From the NCBI RefSeq assembly GCF_009664085.1, contig NZ_CP039268.1, positions 5,001 to 69,000 of the forward strand: DNA of 64,000 nt, given 5' to 3'. How positions within the stretch are numbered: the stretch's first letter is position 1; each line of letters begins with the position of its first letter. This document shows positions 29,356 to 41,408 of the stretch, in pieces. The DNA is from Thermochromatium tepidum ATCC 43061 (lineage in GTDB: Bacteria; Pseudomonadota; Gammaproteobacteria; Chromatiales; Chromatiaceae). The translations under genes were made by a program, and so were the position numbers. The notes beneath the pieces are model-generated. The model ran no database searches, was not told where the DNA came from, and saw only the letters and a program-made list of their open reading frames with translations.

Positions 29356-30423
29356 ATGAACGCCTTCATCCATGCGCCAGCGCGAAATCGCTCTCAATCG
29401 CCAGACACGCAACGCACTAGCCGGGCGCATCTGGAGATCCTGTGTCCAACCCTGCTTAGGCCCATCCCCGAGCACACCGGACTGAGGATGCGCACCCCGG
29501 CCATCGCGCGTCTGCTGGCGCGCGCCGAGCGCCGGCCCGGTCGCAACGCCGACCCCGTTGCGGCGCTCATGGGGGCCTTCGGGCTTGATGGTGAGCGACC
29601 GACCGCCCCGATCGCCGTGCTGGGAGAGGGTGTTGCGGTTGAACCCGAAAGATTTTGGATGCACGCCGATCCGATCCATTTGCGCCCGGATCGCGAGCGT
29701 CTGCTGGTCTATGCGGGGACAAGCATCGCTCCGGACCCTGACGAGGCCAAGGCCCTGGTTGAAGGTTTCAATCGTCATTTTGCCGACGAGGGTCTACAGC
29801 TCATCGCTCCAGCCCAGGCGCGCTGGTATCTCAGGGTCGATCGGCCCATGCCTGGCTGGCCGATGGCGCCCCTGCATCGAATCCAGGGTGGCTCTATGGC
29901 CGAGTATCTGCCGCGCGGATCCGAGGCCTGTGATTGGGTACGCCTGCTCAATGAGATCCAGATGCTCTTCCATGCCGATCCTGTCAACCGACGTCGTGAG
30001 GCGGCAGGACGTCCGATCATCAACGGGATCTGGATCTGGGGTGGGGGGACCTTGCCGAGGCCGTCGGAATTTGGGTCGGCGCCGGACACACTGGTCGGCG
30101 ATCATCCATTGCTGTTGGGATTGGCGCGTCTGACCGGACGCCCACGACGCTCGCTGGCGAACTGGTTGGACGATCCAGGGCCCATTACCGGTCAGCAGCT
30201 CGTCTTTTGGGACCGTCCTTGGCGAGCTTGGCTGGAATACGACCTGGAGACCTGGTCAGGCGCCATACGCGAACTGGAGGCCGCGATCGAGCGACTATGG
30301 ACGCCGTTACGTGTCGGGCGTCTTGGAACAATCCAGCTCGATCCCTGTGACGGCGAGACATTCGCGCTCACGACGCGCCAGACCTGGCGGTTCTGGCGGA
30401 GACGGGCTAGGATCCATGACTGA
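29356..30423 (+). CDS. RpfE-like conserved protein (COG4255 type)
   Basis: A 355-aa soluble protein without a signal peptide or membrane segment. Conserved-looking blocks are the WMHADPIHLRPDRERLLVY segment, a GWPMAPLHRIQGGSMAEYLP-like part, LLNEIQMLFHADPVNRRRE and GIWIWGGGTLP. These match a family annotated as RpfE-type regulatory protein, sometimes as a phosphoglycerate mutase-like protein because it resembles part of the alkaline-phosphatase superfamily. Catalytic residues of that superfamily are not evident. It often lies next to recJ in other gammaproteobacteria, but here it is alone. Function unknown. Confidence 0.7.
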   Translation: MNAFIHAPARNRSQSPDTQRTSRAHLEILCPTLLRPIPEHTGLRMRTPAIARLLARAERRPGRNADPVAALMGAFGLDGERPTAPIAVLGEGVAVEPERFWMHADPIHLRPDRERLLVYAGTSIAPDPDEAKALVEGFNRHFADEGLQLIAPAQARWYLRVDRPMPGWPMAPLHRIQGGSMAEYLPRGSEACDWVRLLNEIQMLFHADPVNRRREAAGRPIINGIWIWGGGTLPRPSEFGSAPDTLVGDHPLLLGLARLTGRPRRSLANWLDDPGPITGQQLVFWDRPWRAWLEYDLETWSGAIRELEAAIERLWTPLRVGRLGTIQLDPCDGETFALTTRQTWRFWRRRARIHD

Positions 30424-30660
30424 CGGCGCGGCATCCCCATCCAGGCACTCAATGCTCGAGATCGCGTATCTAGGCCCCACCACAGGCCGGGCGTGGGACA
30501 AAGACGGTTTCATAGCCTGCACCAATCGGAACGATTTTTACAATCCATTTAATTCGACCAATGTGCTTGGGTTAATCTGATGTTCGTCGGCCCAGCGGGG
30601 CCAACCCGATCATCCAAACGAACAAACACCTCATCAGCCATCAATCAGGAGAACCAACGC

Positions 30661-31404
30661 ATGTTTCAGGATCGTACCGGAAGTCGTGTTCCAAACGTCA
30701 CCTTTCACACTCGCCGTGGCCACGAGTGGGTCGATGTGACCACCGACGAGATCTTCGCCGGCAAGACCGTGGTCGTCTTCTCGCTGCCGGGTGCCTTCAC
30801 CCCGACCTGCTCGTCCTCACACGTACCGCGTTACAACCAGTTGGCGCCGACCTTCAAGAAATTGGGTGTCGATTCCGTGGTCTGTATCTCGGTCAACGAC
30901 ACCTTTGTCATGAACGAATGGCAAAAGGCCCAGAACGCCTATAACCTGATCTTCCTGCCCGACGGCAACGGCGAGTTCACCGAGGGCATGGGGATGCTGG
31001 TCGACAAAGACGCACTCGGTTTCGGCAAGCGCTCCTGGCGCTACTCGATGCTGGTGCGCGATGGTGTGATCGAGAAGATGTTCATCGAGCCCGAGGTCGA
31101 GGGCGACCCCTATGAGGTCTCGGATGCCGACACCATGCTCCGCTATCTGGCGCCCGACAAGCCCAAGCCGCTCGACATCGCCGTGTTCAGTCGCGAGGGT
31201 TGTCCATTCTGCTTCAAGGCCAAGGAGCTGTTGCGCAACGCTGGTCTGGACTTCGAGGAACTGGTGCTCAACCGTGACTATACCGAACAGGGTCTGCGCG
31301 CCGTCTCCAACCAGGCCACGGTGCCCCAGGTCTTCATCAATGGCCAGCACATCGGCGGCTCCGATGCCCTGGAGACCTGGCTGCAACAGCACAAAGCGGC
31401 CTAA
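30661..31404 (+). CDS. garA: Peroxiredoxin-glutaredoxin hybrid (glutathione amide-dependent peroxidase)
   Basis: A 247-aa fusion. Residues 1-165 are a Prx5-type peroxiredoxin with the peroxidatic cysteine in PGAFTPTCS. Residues 175-247 are a glutaredoxin with the CPFC active site and the [14 protein letters not shown] motif that binds glutathione. Such hybrids reduce peroxides with glutathione without a separate glutaredoxin; in Chromatium the thiol is glutathione amide. The start ATG follows AGGAG and matches the family; the frame is open upstream to 30580 without conserved sequence. Gene garB, the matching reductase, lies downstream beyond a terminator-like hairpin. Confidence 0.95.
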   Translation: MFQDRTGSRVPNVTFHTRRGHEWVDVTTDEIFAGKTVVVFSLPGAFTPTCSSSHVPRYNQLAPTFKKLGVDSVVCISVNDTFVMNEWQKAQNAYNLIFLPDGNGEFTEGMGMLVDKDALGFGKRSWRYSMLVRDGVIEKMFIEPEVEGDPYEVSDADTMLRYLAPDKPKPLDIAVFSREGCPFCFKAKELLRNAGLDFEELVLNRDYTEQGLRAVSNQATVPQVFINGQHIGGSDALETWLQQHKAA

Positions 31405-31426
31405 GGTAGCGTCTTGATCCCTGACA

Positions 31427-31467
31427 GGCCCTGGGTGAGCATCGCGCCCACCCGGGGCCTTCATTTT
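31427..31467 (+). terminator. Terminator or attenuator between garA and garB
   Basis: An 11-bp stem (ggccctgggtg and cacccggggcc, one G-T wobble) with an 11-base loop is followed by ttcatttt. This is a good rho-independent terminator shape placed 23 bp after the garA stop and 30 bp before garB, so garB may be expressed at a lower level than garA or from its own promoter. Confidence 0.7.
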
Positions 31468-31496
31468 GCGGCGCTGTAACAGACAGGAGTAAGGAG

Positions 31497-32876
31497 ATGA
31501 CTCAGCATTTCGACCTGATCGCCATCGGTGGCGGTAGCGGCGGCCTGGCGGTCGCCGAGAAGGCGGCCCAGCTCGGCCGGCGCGTGGCCCTGATCGAAGC
31601 GGCCAAGCTAGGCGGCACCTGTGTCAATGCCGGCTGTGTGCCCAAGAAGGTGATGTGGTATGCGGCCAATCTGGCGGCGGCGGTCGCGGATGCGCCCGAC
31701 TATGGCGTCCAGGTCCAGGCCAGCGGTTTGGACTGGGGCAAGCTGGTTGCCGGACGCGATCGCTATATCGCCGCCATCAACCGCTATTGGGACGACTATG
31801 TGGAGCGGCTGGGCATCACCTGCGTCAACGGCCTCGCCCGTTTCGTCGATGCGCGCACGGTCGCCGTCGGCGATCAGCATTACACGGCTGATCATATCGT
31901 CATCGCTACCGGCGGGCGCCCGATCGTGCCGCGGATGCCAGGCGCCGAACTCGGCATCACCTCGGACGGCTTCTTCGCGCTGGAAAGACAACCGAAGCGG
32001 GTCGCCATCATCGGTGGCGGCTATATCGGGGTGGAACTGGCAGGGGTCTTGAGCGCGCTCGGCACTGAGATCACCATCGTGGCCCTGGAGGATCGGCTGC
32101 TCGCGCTGTTCGATCCACTCATCAGCGCGACCCTGGCCGAGAACATGCAGCAGCATGGCATCGACATCCACCTGCAATTCGAGGTTGCCGCGATCGAGCG
32201 CGATGCCCAAGGACTGGTCCTGGCTGCGCGCGACGGCCAGCGTCTGACCGGCTTCGATCAGGTCATCTGGGCGGTCGGGCGCACCCCCAACACGCGCGCG
32301 CTGAACCTAGAGGCCGCCGGCATCCGGCTCGAGCCGAGCGGTGTCATCCCGACCGATGCCTATCAGAACACCAATGTCCCTGGCCTCTATGCCATCGGTG
32401 ACGTCACCGGGCGCGAGCCCCTGACCCCGGTCGCCATCGCCGCCGGGCGGCGGCTGGCCGAGCGTCTGTTCAACGACAGGCCGGACCTCAAGCTCGATTA
32501 CGAGAATGTACCCACGGTGGTCTTCGCCCACCCGCCGATCGGCAAGGTCGGACTGACCGAACCCGAGGCGCGCGAACGCTACGGCGACAGCCTCAGCATC
32601 TACGAGACCCGTTTCACTCCCATGCGTTATTCGCTCAACGCGCACGGACCCAAGACCGCCATGAAGCTGATCTGCGCCGGTGAGGATGAGAAGGTGGTCG
32701 GCATCCATCTGATCGGCGACGGCGTCGATGAGATGTTGCAAGGCTTTGCCGTGGCCGTGAAGATGGGCGCCACCAAGTCCGATCTCGACAACACGGTCGC
32801 CATCCATCCGTGCAGCGCCGAGGAGCTGGTGACGCTGAAGGAACCAGTGCGCCGTTCCGGTCAGACCAATACTTGA
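31497..32876 (+). CDS. garB: Glutathione (amide) reductase
   Basis: A 459-aa FAD disulfide oxidoreductase. The FAD motif [14 protein letters not shown], the redox-active disulfide [13 protein letters not shown], the pyridine-nucleotide motif [17 protein letters not shown], the second FAD site YAIGDVTG and the C-terminal His-Glu pair (IHPCSAEE) are all visible. After the nucleotide-binding strand the sequence reads [12 protein letters not shown], with Glu and Ala where NADPH-type enzymes carry the arginines that hold the 2'-phosphate, which predicts NADH use as in Chromatium glutathione amide reductase. Its position beside garA supports that role. Plain glutathione reductase is the alternative. 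Confidence 0.93.
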   Translation: MTQHFDLIAIGGGSGGLAVAEKAAQLGRRVALIEAAKLGGTCVNAGCVPKKVMWYAANLAAAVADAPDYGVQVQASGLDWGKLVAGRDRYIAAINRYWDDYVERLGITCVNGLARFVDARTVAVGDQHYTADHIVIATGGRPIVPRMPGAELGITSDGFFALERQPKRVAIIGGGYIGVELAGVLSALGTEITIVALEDRLLALFDPLISATLAENMQQHGIDIHLQFEVAAIERDAQGLVLAARDGQRLTGFDQVIWAVGRTPNTRALNLEAAGIRLEPSGVIPTDAYQNTNVPGLYAIGDVTGREPLTPVAIAAGRRLAERLFNDRPDLKLDYENVPTVVFAHPPIGKVGLTEPEARERYGDSLSIYETRFTPMRYSLNAHGPKTAMKLICAGEDEKVVGIHLIGDGVDEMLQGFAVAVKMGATKSDLDNTVAIHPCSAEELVTLKEPVRRSGQTNT

Positions 32877-32881
32877 CTCCT

Positions 32882-35671
32882 ATGCAGAACTTCGTGCCCG
32901 GTCAACGCTGGCTGAGCGAGACCCAATCCGAGCTGGGGCTCGGACTGGTCGAGGCCGTCGAGGGGCGCCATGTCCGCATCCTCTATCCGGCAACCGGCGA
33001 GACCCGGATCTATGCGCGTGACCAAGCCCCCTTGGTCCGCCTCGTGGTCCGGCGCGGCGAACGTATCCGCGACCGCGCCGGACGCGAACTGCGGGTGCTG
33101 GATGCGTGTACCGAGCAGGGACTCATTACCTATCGCGCTGAGGACAGCGCAGGTCTGATCCATGCCTTGCCCGAGTCCGAACTCGACGATCGTCTGAGCT
33201 TCAACCGTCCGGGTCAGCGACTGCTGGCGGCGCGGTTTGACAGCGATGTCTGGTTTAGACTGCGCTACCGTACCTGGCTTCAGAGGATGCGCGCCGCAGG
33301 CTCGCCGACCCTAGGTCTGGTTGGCGCACGCGTCGCGCTCATCCCGCATCAGCTGCATATCGCCGCCGAGGTCTCGCGGCGCGAGGCCCCGCGTGTGCTC
33401 CTGGCCGACGAGGTCGGTTTGGGCAAGACCATCGAGGCCGGGCTGATCCTACACCGGATGCGACTCACAGGCGGTGCGCGCCGGGTGCTGATCCTCACCC
33501 CCGAGCCGTTGCTGCATCAGTGGCTGGTCGAGATGCGCCGGCGTTTCAATCTGGCACTCGCCCTGTTCGATCGGGAGCGCTTCGAGTCGATCCGGGACGA
33601 CAACCCCTTTCTGTCTGAACAGCGCGTGCTCTGCGGGTTGGAGTGGCTGGTTGAAGCGCCTGCCGCCGGGCAGGCCGCGCTGGACGCCCCCTGGGATCTC
33701 TTGATCGTCGACGAGGCGCATCGCCTGACCTGGACCGAGACCGCGCCCAGTCCGGCCTATCGGTTGGTCGAGGCGTTGGCGAGCCGGATCCCGTCGGTGC
33801 TGCTGTTGACCGCTACCCCTGAGCAACTCGGGCGTGCCGGACACTTCGGGCGTCTGCGTCTGCTCGACCCAGCGCGTTTCCAGGATCCCATCGCGTTTCA
33901 GGAGGAGGAAGCACGCTATGCGCCCATCGCGGCGCTCGCCGCGCGGCTGCTCGACGACGAACCGCTCGCTGCCGCCGATCGGGAACGCCTCGCCTCACTG
34001 CTTGGCAACATCGAGGGACTGGATCGCGACACATTGATCGATCGCTTGATCGACCGTCACGGTACCGGGCGCGTGCTCTTTCGCAACACCCGCGCGACCA
34101 TCCCTGGCTTTCCGCGTCGCGAACTGATCGCCTATCCGCTCCCCGAACCCGAAGCCTATCGAGGACTTTCCGAGCCGCTGCTGCGGCTGACGCCCGAGTA
34201 TGCGCACGGTCCCGGCTGGGAGACGATCGACCCGCGTGTCGACTGGCTGATTGCGACCCTGCGCGACCTGCGCCCGGCCAAGGTGCTGCTGATCTGCGCC
34301 CGGGCGCGCACCGTGCTCGAGCTGCGCGAGGTGTTGCGTCGGCGCGCCGGCATCCAGGCCGCCGTCTTCCACGAAGGTCAGGAGATCGTCGATCGCGACC
34401 GGGCGGCGGCCTATTTCGCGTCCGTCGAGGATGGCGCCCAGATCCTGCTGTGCTCGGAGATCGGCAGCGAGGGACGCAATTTCCAGTTCGCCCATCACCT
34501 GATCCTGTTCGACCTGCCGCTGGACCCGGATTTGCTCGAACAGCGCATCGGTCGGCTCGACCGCATCGGCCAGACTGAGACGATCTACCTGCTCCTGCCT
34601 TATCTGAGCGGCGGACCCATGGAGACGCTGTTTCGCTGGTATGCCGAGGGGTTGGGCGCGTTCGAGCATCCGTGTCTGGCGGCAGCGGCCGTGTATGAAC
34701 GTCTAGGCGAGCGCCTGAAAGAGGCCCTGACCAGTCCAGCCGATTCCGCGCTGACCGAGGCGTTGATCACCGAGACCCGCGGGCTCGCCGCCCAAATCAA
34801 GGCCGAACTGGCCGCCGGTCGCGATCTGTTACTCGAGCTGCACTCACACCGGCTGACGCGCGATGCCGCCCTGGTCGAGTCGATTGCCGCGATCGATGCC
34901 GAGCGCACGGTTGCCGATTATCTGACCGACTTTTGGGACGCCTTCGGCGTCGAGCACGAGCCTGGTCCGGCTGGATCCGTGGTGGTACGACCCGGTCCGC
35001 AGATGCTCCAGGAGACCTTCCCGTGCCTGCCAGAGGATGGGCTGACTGTGACCTTCGACCGTGCCCAGGCGCTCGCGCATGAGGATTACGAATTCCTGAC
35101 CTGGGAGCATCCCATGACGCGCGCGGCGATGGAACTGTTGACGACCTCCGATCTGGGCAGCGCGGCGCTGGTCCTGATCCGGGGCGACGCACGCCTTCCG
35201 CACACGACCCTGTTGCTGGAGATCCTCTATGTCGCCGAGTGTCCGGCCCCGCCCGAACTCCAGGTCGAGCACTTCCTACCGCCGACCCTGGTGCGGTTGC
35301 TGCTCGACGCCGAGGGGCGGGATCGTGCCGCAGAGATTGAGCACGAAAGCCTCAGGGGCGACTGTCTGAGTCACAACACCAAACTGGCCCGCGCCCTGAT
35401 CGCCTCACAGGCGTCGCGTCTGACCGAATGGCTGGAGCGGGGCGAGGCACTGGCGCACGGCGCGCTGGAGTCCTTGGAGCAAGGGGCGCGCAGGCGCATG
35501 CATCAGGTACTTGGCGATGAGCTGGAACGCCTACTGGCCCTGGCGAAGGTCAATCCCAGGGTACGCCCCGACGAAATCGCACGGCTACGGCACAGGCGCG
35601 AGCGGCTCGATGCGCTGCTCGGCCAGATCCATCTACGGCTTGACGCGCTGCGGTTGATTGTCGCCCATTGA
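32882..35671 (+). CDS. rapA: RNA polymerase-associated helicase RapA
   Basis: A 929-aa SWI2/SNF2-type ATPase that frees stalled RNA polymerase for recycling. It begins MQNFVPGQRWLSETQSELG (family N-terminus), followed by KOW-like domains. The helicase core has motif I DEVGLGKTIEAG, motif II DEAHRLTW, motif III LLTATPEQLG and motif VI EQRIGRLDRIGQ. RapA-specific C-terminal domains follow. The ATG lies 5 bp after garB; this tight spacing suggests co-transcription although the functions are unrelated. A longer in-frame start at 32810 falls inside garB and is not conserved. Confidence 0.96.
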   Translation: MQNFVPGQRWLSETQSELGLGLVEAVEGRHVRILYPATGETRIYARDQAPLVRLVVRRGERIRDRAGRELRVLDACTEQGLITYRAEDSAGLIHALPESELDDRLSFNRPGQRLLAARFDSDVWFRLRYRTWLQRMRAAGSPTLGLVGARVALIPHQLHIAAEVSRREAPRVLLADEVGLGKTIEAGLILHRMRLTGGARRVLILTPEPLLHQWLVEMRRRFNLALALFDRERFESIRDDNPFLSEQRVLCGLEWLVEAPAAGQAALDAPWDLLIVDEAHRLTWTETAPSPAYRLVEALASRIPSVLLLTATPEQLGRAGHFGRLRLLDPARFQDPIAFQEEEARYAPIAALAARLLDDEPLAAADRERLASLLGNIEGLDRDTLIDRLIDRHGTGRVLFRNTRATIPGFPRRELIAYPLPEPEAYRGLSEPLLRLTPEYAHGPGWETIDPRVDWLIATLRDLRPAKVLLICARARTVLELREVLRRRAGIQAAVFHEGQEIVDRDRAAAYFASVEDGAQILLCSEIGSEGRNFQFAHHLILFDLPLDPDLLEQRIGRLDRIGQTETIYLLLPYLSGGPMETLFRWYAEGLGAFEHPCLAAAAVYERLGERLKEALTSPADSALTEALITETRGLAAQIKAELAAGRDLLLELHSHRLTRDAALVESIAAIDAERTVADYLTDFWDAFGVEHEPGPAGSVVVRPGPQMLQETFPCLPEDGLTVTFDRAQALAHEDYEFLTWEHPMTRAAMELLTTSDLGSAALVLIRGDARLPHTTLLLEILYVAECPAPPELQVEHFLPPTLVRLLLDAEGRDRAAEIEHESLRGDCLSHNTKLARALIASQASRLTEWLERGEALAHGALESLEQGARRRMHQVLGDELERLLALAKVNPRVRPDEIARLRHRRERLDALLGQIHLRLDALRLIVAH

Positions 35672-35708
35672 TGGGCGACGAGTCGGATTGCATTTGAGTG
35701 CAGGGGCA

Positions 35709-35733
35709 GGCGGACGGATATCCCCCGTCCGCC
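35709..35733. terminator. Hairpin between convergent rapA and Trm112-like gene
   Basis: A perfect 9-bp stem (ggcggacgg and ccgtccgcc) with a 7-base loop lies 38 bp after the rapA stop and 11 bp beyond the stop of the convergent small gene. There is no T-run, but its location between two convergent genes suggests a shared transcript end. Confidence 0.6.
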
Positions 35734-35743
35734 CCTGTCTGCG

Positions 35744-35935
35744 TCAACGATAGCTGTCGAGCTCATCTAGCGTTAGTTGCCGCGCTTCTTCTTCCAGCAT
35801 GATGGGGATGTCGTCGCGGATGGGATAGGCAAGCTGGGCCGATACCGAGATGAGTTCCCCGCGCGTCTGGTCAAGGATCAAGGGCCCCTTGGTGACAGGG
35901 CAGACGAGGATGTCGAGGAGTTTCTTGTCGAGCAT
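35744..35935 (-). CDS. Trm112 family protein (YcaR-like)
   Basis: A 63-aa protein of the Trm112/UPF0434 family: [19 protein letters not shown], then [19 protein letters not shown]. In bacteria these small proteins usually neighbour lpxK or kdsB; eukaryotic members activate methyltransferases. Only one cysteine remains in the zinc-ribbon half, as is common in bacterial forms. The ATG at 35935 is chosen by family alignment; the frame is open upstream to 36013. It stands alone here. Confidence 0.9.
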   Translation of the reverse strand: MLDKKLLDILVCPVTKGPLILDQTRGELISVSAQLAYPIRDDIPIMLEEEARQLTLDELDSYR

Positions 35936-36321
35936 GGATTGATCGCCGTCGTCAAAAAGTGCGCCAAAGTGCGCGCGTTTCTTTATCCTGCCCCAATGTG
36001 TCTTACCGACCACGGTCGTATCTGACAGGCGTGACTTTCCCGGCTACGACAGGAGCCCCTCCTGCCGCAGCGCCGCCATTGCTGGACGGACTCGCCGCGG
36101 GTAGGGCAGTTAAGGTTGCCAGCCGTTTCGGATTGCGCACGGCATCGAGGTCGCGATGGTGTTTTCAATCAGACAATAATAAATTGTCAAGATTTGCAAA
36201 ACTAGAGTCAGATTCCCTGGACGAGACAGGGCTTGGTGGATGGTTTAACAGCCCTCCTGTCCCTGGGGAGATGTGGCAACTTCAGGCTTGTTTATGGCAC
36301 ATCACCAAGAGGCGTTGAACC
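35936..36321. other. Gene-free stretch, A/T-richer than its surroundings
   Basis: No supported gene. It contains a 10-bp tandem repeat (aaagtgcgcc twice with one change, about 35956-35975), a small 6-bp hairpin at 36050-36064 and a longer imperfect hairpin with arms gacagggc and gccctcctgtc near 36224-36262. The segment 36160-36200 is A/T-rich. It could hold the left part of the decayed element that follows and the promoter of the Trm112-like gene. Confidence 0.4.
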
Positions 36322-36644
36322 ATGCTTCGCACGGCAGCGATCGAGCTCGACGTTGCACCTGAACCAGCCGTGCGTCTTGCGGCCTTGCAAGCGGCCTACG
36401 CACGACTTCGGGCCAAAACGCCCCTTGGCAGCCAGATGTTCGGAGAGAACAACCTCGCCGCTCCTGTGGATGTCTGGGCAAGCGCTCGAGGCATCGCTTC
36501 GAGTGCCCCCACTGTGGTCTCCGGGCGCACAGCGACTTAAACGCCAGTCGAAACCTGGCCCGGATTGGCGGGACTGCCGTTTTGCCAAGGGCGGTCGTAG
36601 ATACGCCCGATGTCGGGGATGGACATGCGTTCGTCCTACGATAA
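36322..36644 (+). pseudogene. tnpB: Remnant of a TnpB (IS200/IS605, IS1341-type) gene
   Basis: Two pieces of one TnpB-like protein lie in different frames. Frame 1, from the ATG at 36322, gives MLRTAAIELDVAPEPAVRL, then an abrupt join to LRAKTPLGSQM, as in the N-terminal part of such proteins. From about 36450 the frame shifts, and the C-terminal zinc finger and tail appear: SCGCLGKRSRHRFECPHCG, then AHSDLNASRNLARIG and a tail ending at the TAA of 36642-36644. At about 320 bp, against roughly 1.1-1.2 kb for an intact gene, the whole RuvC-like core is deleted. It cannot make an active nuclease. Confidence 0.75.
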
Positions 36645-36647
36645 GGC

Positions 36648-36665
36648 CTTCGACTTCAGTCGAGG
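36648..36665 (+). mobile_element. Probable right-end hairpin of the decayed IS605-type element
   Basis: Immediately after the TnpB remnant, cttcgac-ttca-gtcgagg forms a 7-bp hairpin (one wobble), followed by an A/T-rich end. IS200/IS605 right ends carry such imperfect palindromes just past tnpB, where the guide RNA 3' end also lies. No matching left end was found. Confidence 0.5.
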
Positions 36666-36766
36666 GTTATTTACACCGGAGTTTGACGTAAAATGGGAGT
36701 CATGGTGGTTTACTTGAGTCGCGACACCCTGATCTCGTCAAACGCGACCTGTACCATCCTAGTCTC

Positions 36767-36791
36767 CCGCAGGGGGGACTGTCCCTTGCGG
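36767..36791. promoter_or_regulatory. Hairpin in the leader of the hemerythrin-like gene
   Basis: The arms ccgcagggg and cccttgcgg form a strong stem (9 pairs, one G-T), 55 bp before the start codon. It could be a leader structure of the hemerythrin-like transcript, a terminator of transcripts arriving from the element upstream, or an operator. The sequence does not decide among them. Confidence 0.45.
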
Positions 36792-36845
36792 AAGAGCACC
36801 AAAATACCACCTAGCTATCCACCGTTCGGCAGGAGGAGTCTCGAC

Positions 36846-37295
36846 ATGGTCGCTTTCGAACAATTACACGCTCAGAACCACAAGATCACTGAGCTCTCGA
36901 ACGTCTTCCTCTATCTGGTGAGGGATCGTTCCATGTGCGACACCGATGTCGCCTGCGACATCTTCTTCAATCTGACCAACCATGTGCGCGAGCACATGGA
37001 AGTCGTCGACCGTGATCTCTGCGGCAAGCTGCTGTCCTATCCGGACCAATCGGTCAAGAACACGGCCAACCGCTTTCTGTCGGGCTCGACCGAGATCAAG
37101 CGCATCTTCAGCGCTTATGTCAAACAATGGTGCTCGGAAAAACGCCATTCACTGACGATTAGCGATTATGCCTCCTTCCTACAGGATACCGAGCAGATGT
37201 TTGCCCTGGTCATGGATCGTCTGCAACGCGAGACCGAACACCTCTACCCCCTGATCCGTAAGCTCGAAGAGAAGCAGCGTCAGGTCGCGGCTTGA
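36846..37295 (+). CDS. Hemerythrin-like (HHE) domain protein
   Basis: A 149-aa all-helical protein with the histidine/glutamate spacing of a di-iron hemerythrin bundle: HAQNHKITEL in helix 1, NHVREHMEVVD in helix 2, and a Glu-His in the last helix (TEHLYPLIRKLEEK). Four-helix bundle proteins of this type bind oxygen or nitric oxide or sense them. A strong ribosome binding site (AGGAGGAG) is seven bases before the ATG at 36846; the open frame upstream is not coding. No partner gene adjoins. The exact metal ligands and the physiological role are inferred. Confidence 0.75.
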   Translation: MVAFEQLHAQNHKITELSNVFLYLVRDRSMCDTDVACDIFFNLTNHVREHMEVVDRDLCGKLLSYPDQSVKNTANRFLSGSTEIKRIFSAYVKQWCSEKRHSLTISDYASFLQDTEQMFALVMDRLQRETEHLYPLIRKLEEKQRQVAA

Positions 37296-37308
37296 GGGCC
37301 TAGGCGTC

Positions 37309-37336
37309 GGCCTGGACCGTCCGTGCGATCCAGGCC
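37309..37336 (+). terminator. Hairpin downstream of the hemerythrin-like gene
   Basis: An 8-bp perfect stem (ggcctgga and tccaggcc) with a 12-base loop begins 14 bp after the stop codon. It is followed by tcccgg rather than a T-run, so it is a weak terminator candidate at best. Confidence 0.5.
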
Positions 37337-37391
37337 TCCCGGCAGTCATGCCGACACTAGGCTGCGAGCCGGGCGCAGATTGGCTTGTGTG

Positions 37392-37484
37392 CTCGATCGG
37401 TACCGACTCGCCGGTCGATGCGGCCTCTTCGAGGCGCAGACCCTTGGAGCGAATCAGACGTGGATCGACCGGCACCTTGTCGCC
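37392..37484 (-). pseudogene. Fragment of a P-type cation-transporting ATPase
   Basis: On the minus strand one frame reads GDKVPVDPRLIRSKGLRLEE directly followed by AASTGESVPIEH. This is the actuator-domain block of P-type ATPases, whose usual form is GDKVPADLRLI followed by EAALTGESVPVE; the TGES loop that dephosphorylates the enzyme is intact. Sequence on both sides is not recognisable as the rest of the protein, and the phosphorylation motif DKTGT is absent from the window. About 31 residues of an approximately 900-aa protein survive, so this is a gene relic. Confidence 0.65.
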
Positions 37485-38087
37485 TGATCCTGGTGCGCGC
37501 CAAGCCCCTTCGTTTAGGGCGAGATCGGGGTGCGCTGCGCGCAGACGGCGCAGCCATCCTATAATCTTTCTGCCGCTGAAACCCAAGGCAGCCTAGGGCG
37601 GGGCACGCCGGAAGTCATACCTGTGGAGAGACGAGCCGCTGTTGGGGCTTGGCCCAGGAACCCACCGAAGCGCATGACGGATTGCCTTGAGTGCATCCTC
37701 GGCCTTACGCAGGAGGGCAAGGCCGAGGGCGGAGTTGAGGCCCCCTTGCGCGAAAACCTCGCTTCATCGTGTATTTCTATGTCCAGGATCCAGGGTTGGC
37801 CCCGATCCAATGGGTCCGGTTCCATCGCTTCGCTCGGACGAAGTCACCGCGGCATCCTGTGCATTCACCCGATCGTCTCGACTCGTGGCGCCCAGAAACC
37901 GCCCATGGCACGCCGGCAGGCAAGGCGGTGAGGCTTTGGTTAAGTTTGATTAAGAGGGTGGCGACACCTGATCGAGACTCATCCGCGGCTTGGTCGCCCC
38001 TGAAGAACCGACGAAAAACCGGCGGTCCTTGGGTATACTTGCGGCCTTGTATGACATTTAAAAATTCCATCAGACATAAGCATTCGA
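37485..38087. other. About 600 bp without a supported gene
   Basis: Several short open frames overlap here on both strands, but none shows a ribosome binding site, a consistent composition or a recognisable family. With the TnpB remnant and the ATPase fragment to the left, the stretch looks like decayed DNA. The last 100 bp must hold the promoter of zipA; A/T-rich bases around 38045-38085 are compatible with this. Confidence 0.5.
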
Positions 38088-41298
<3,211 letters not shown>

Positions 41299-41408
41299 AT
41301 CCATGCCGGCGCCCTTAGGACAGGCCGGATTCGATCCTATGGGGCTTGGAGTCGACATCCTGCGCCTCAACCATTGACGACACCGGGATTGTGGCGGGAT
41401 CTGCAGCC

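Noticed and set aside
30311-30580. 89-codon plus-strand frame bridging the RpfE-like gene and garA
   Set aside because: Mostly inside the upstream gene, out of frame, with no family resemblance.
35956-35975. 10-bp near-tandem repeat considered as a CRISPR or iteron
   Set aside because: Only two imperfect copies without spacers or further units; too short to carry meaning.
36233-36691. 152-codon frame over the TnpB remnant
   Set aside because: The recognisable TnpB pieces lie in the other two frames; this one has an Arg/Pro/Ser-rich random composition.
37530-37931. 133-codon plus-strand frame in the gap before zipA
   Set aside because: No start signal and no motif; it overlaps several equally unlikely frames.
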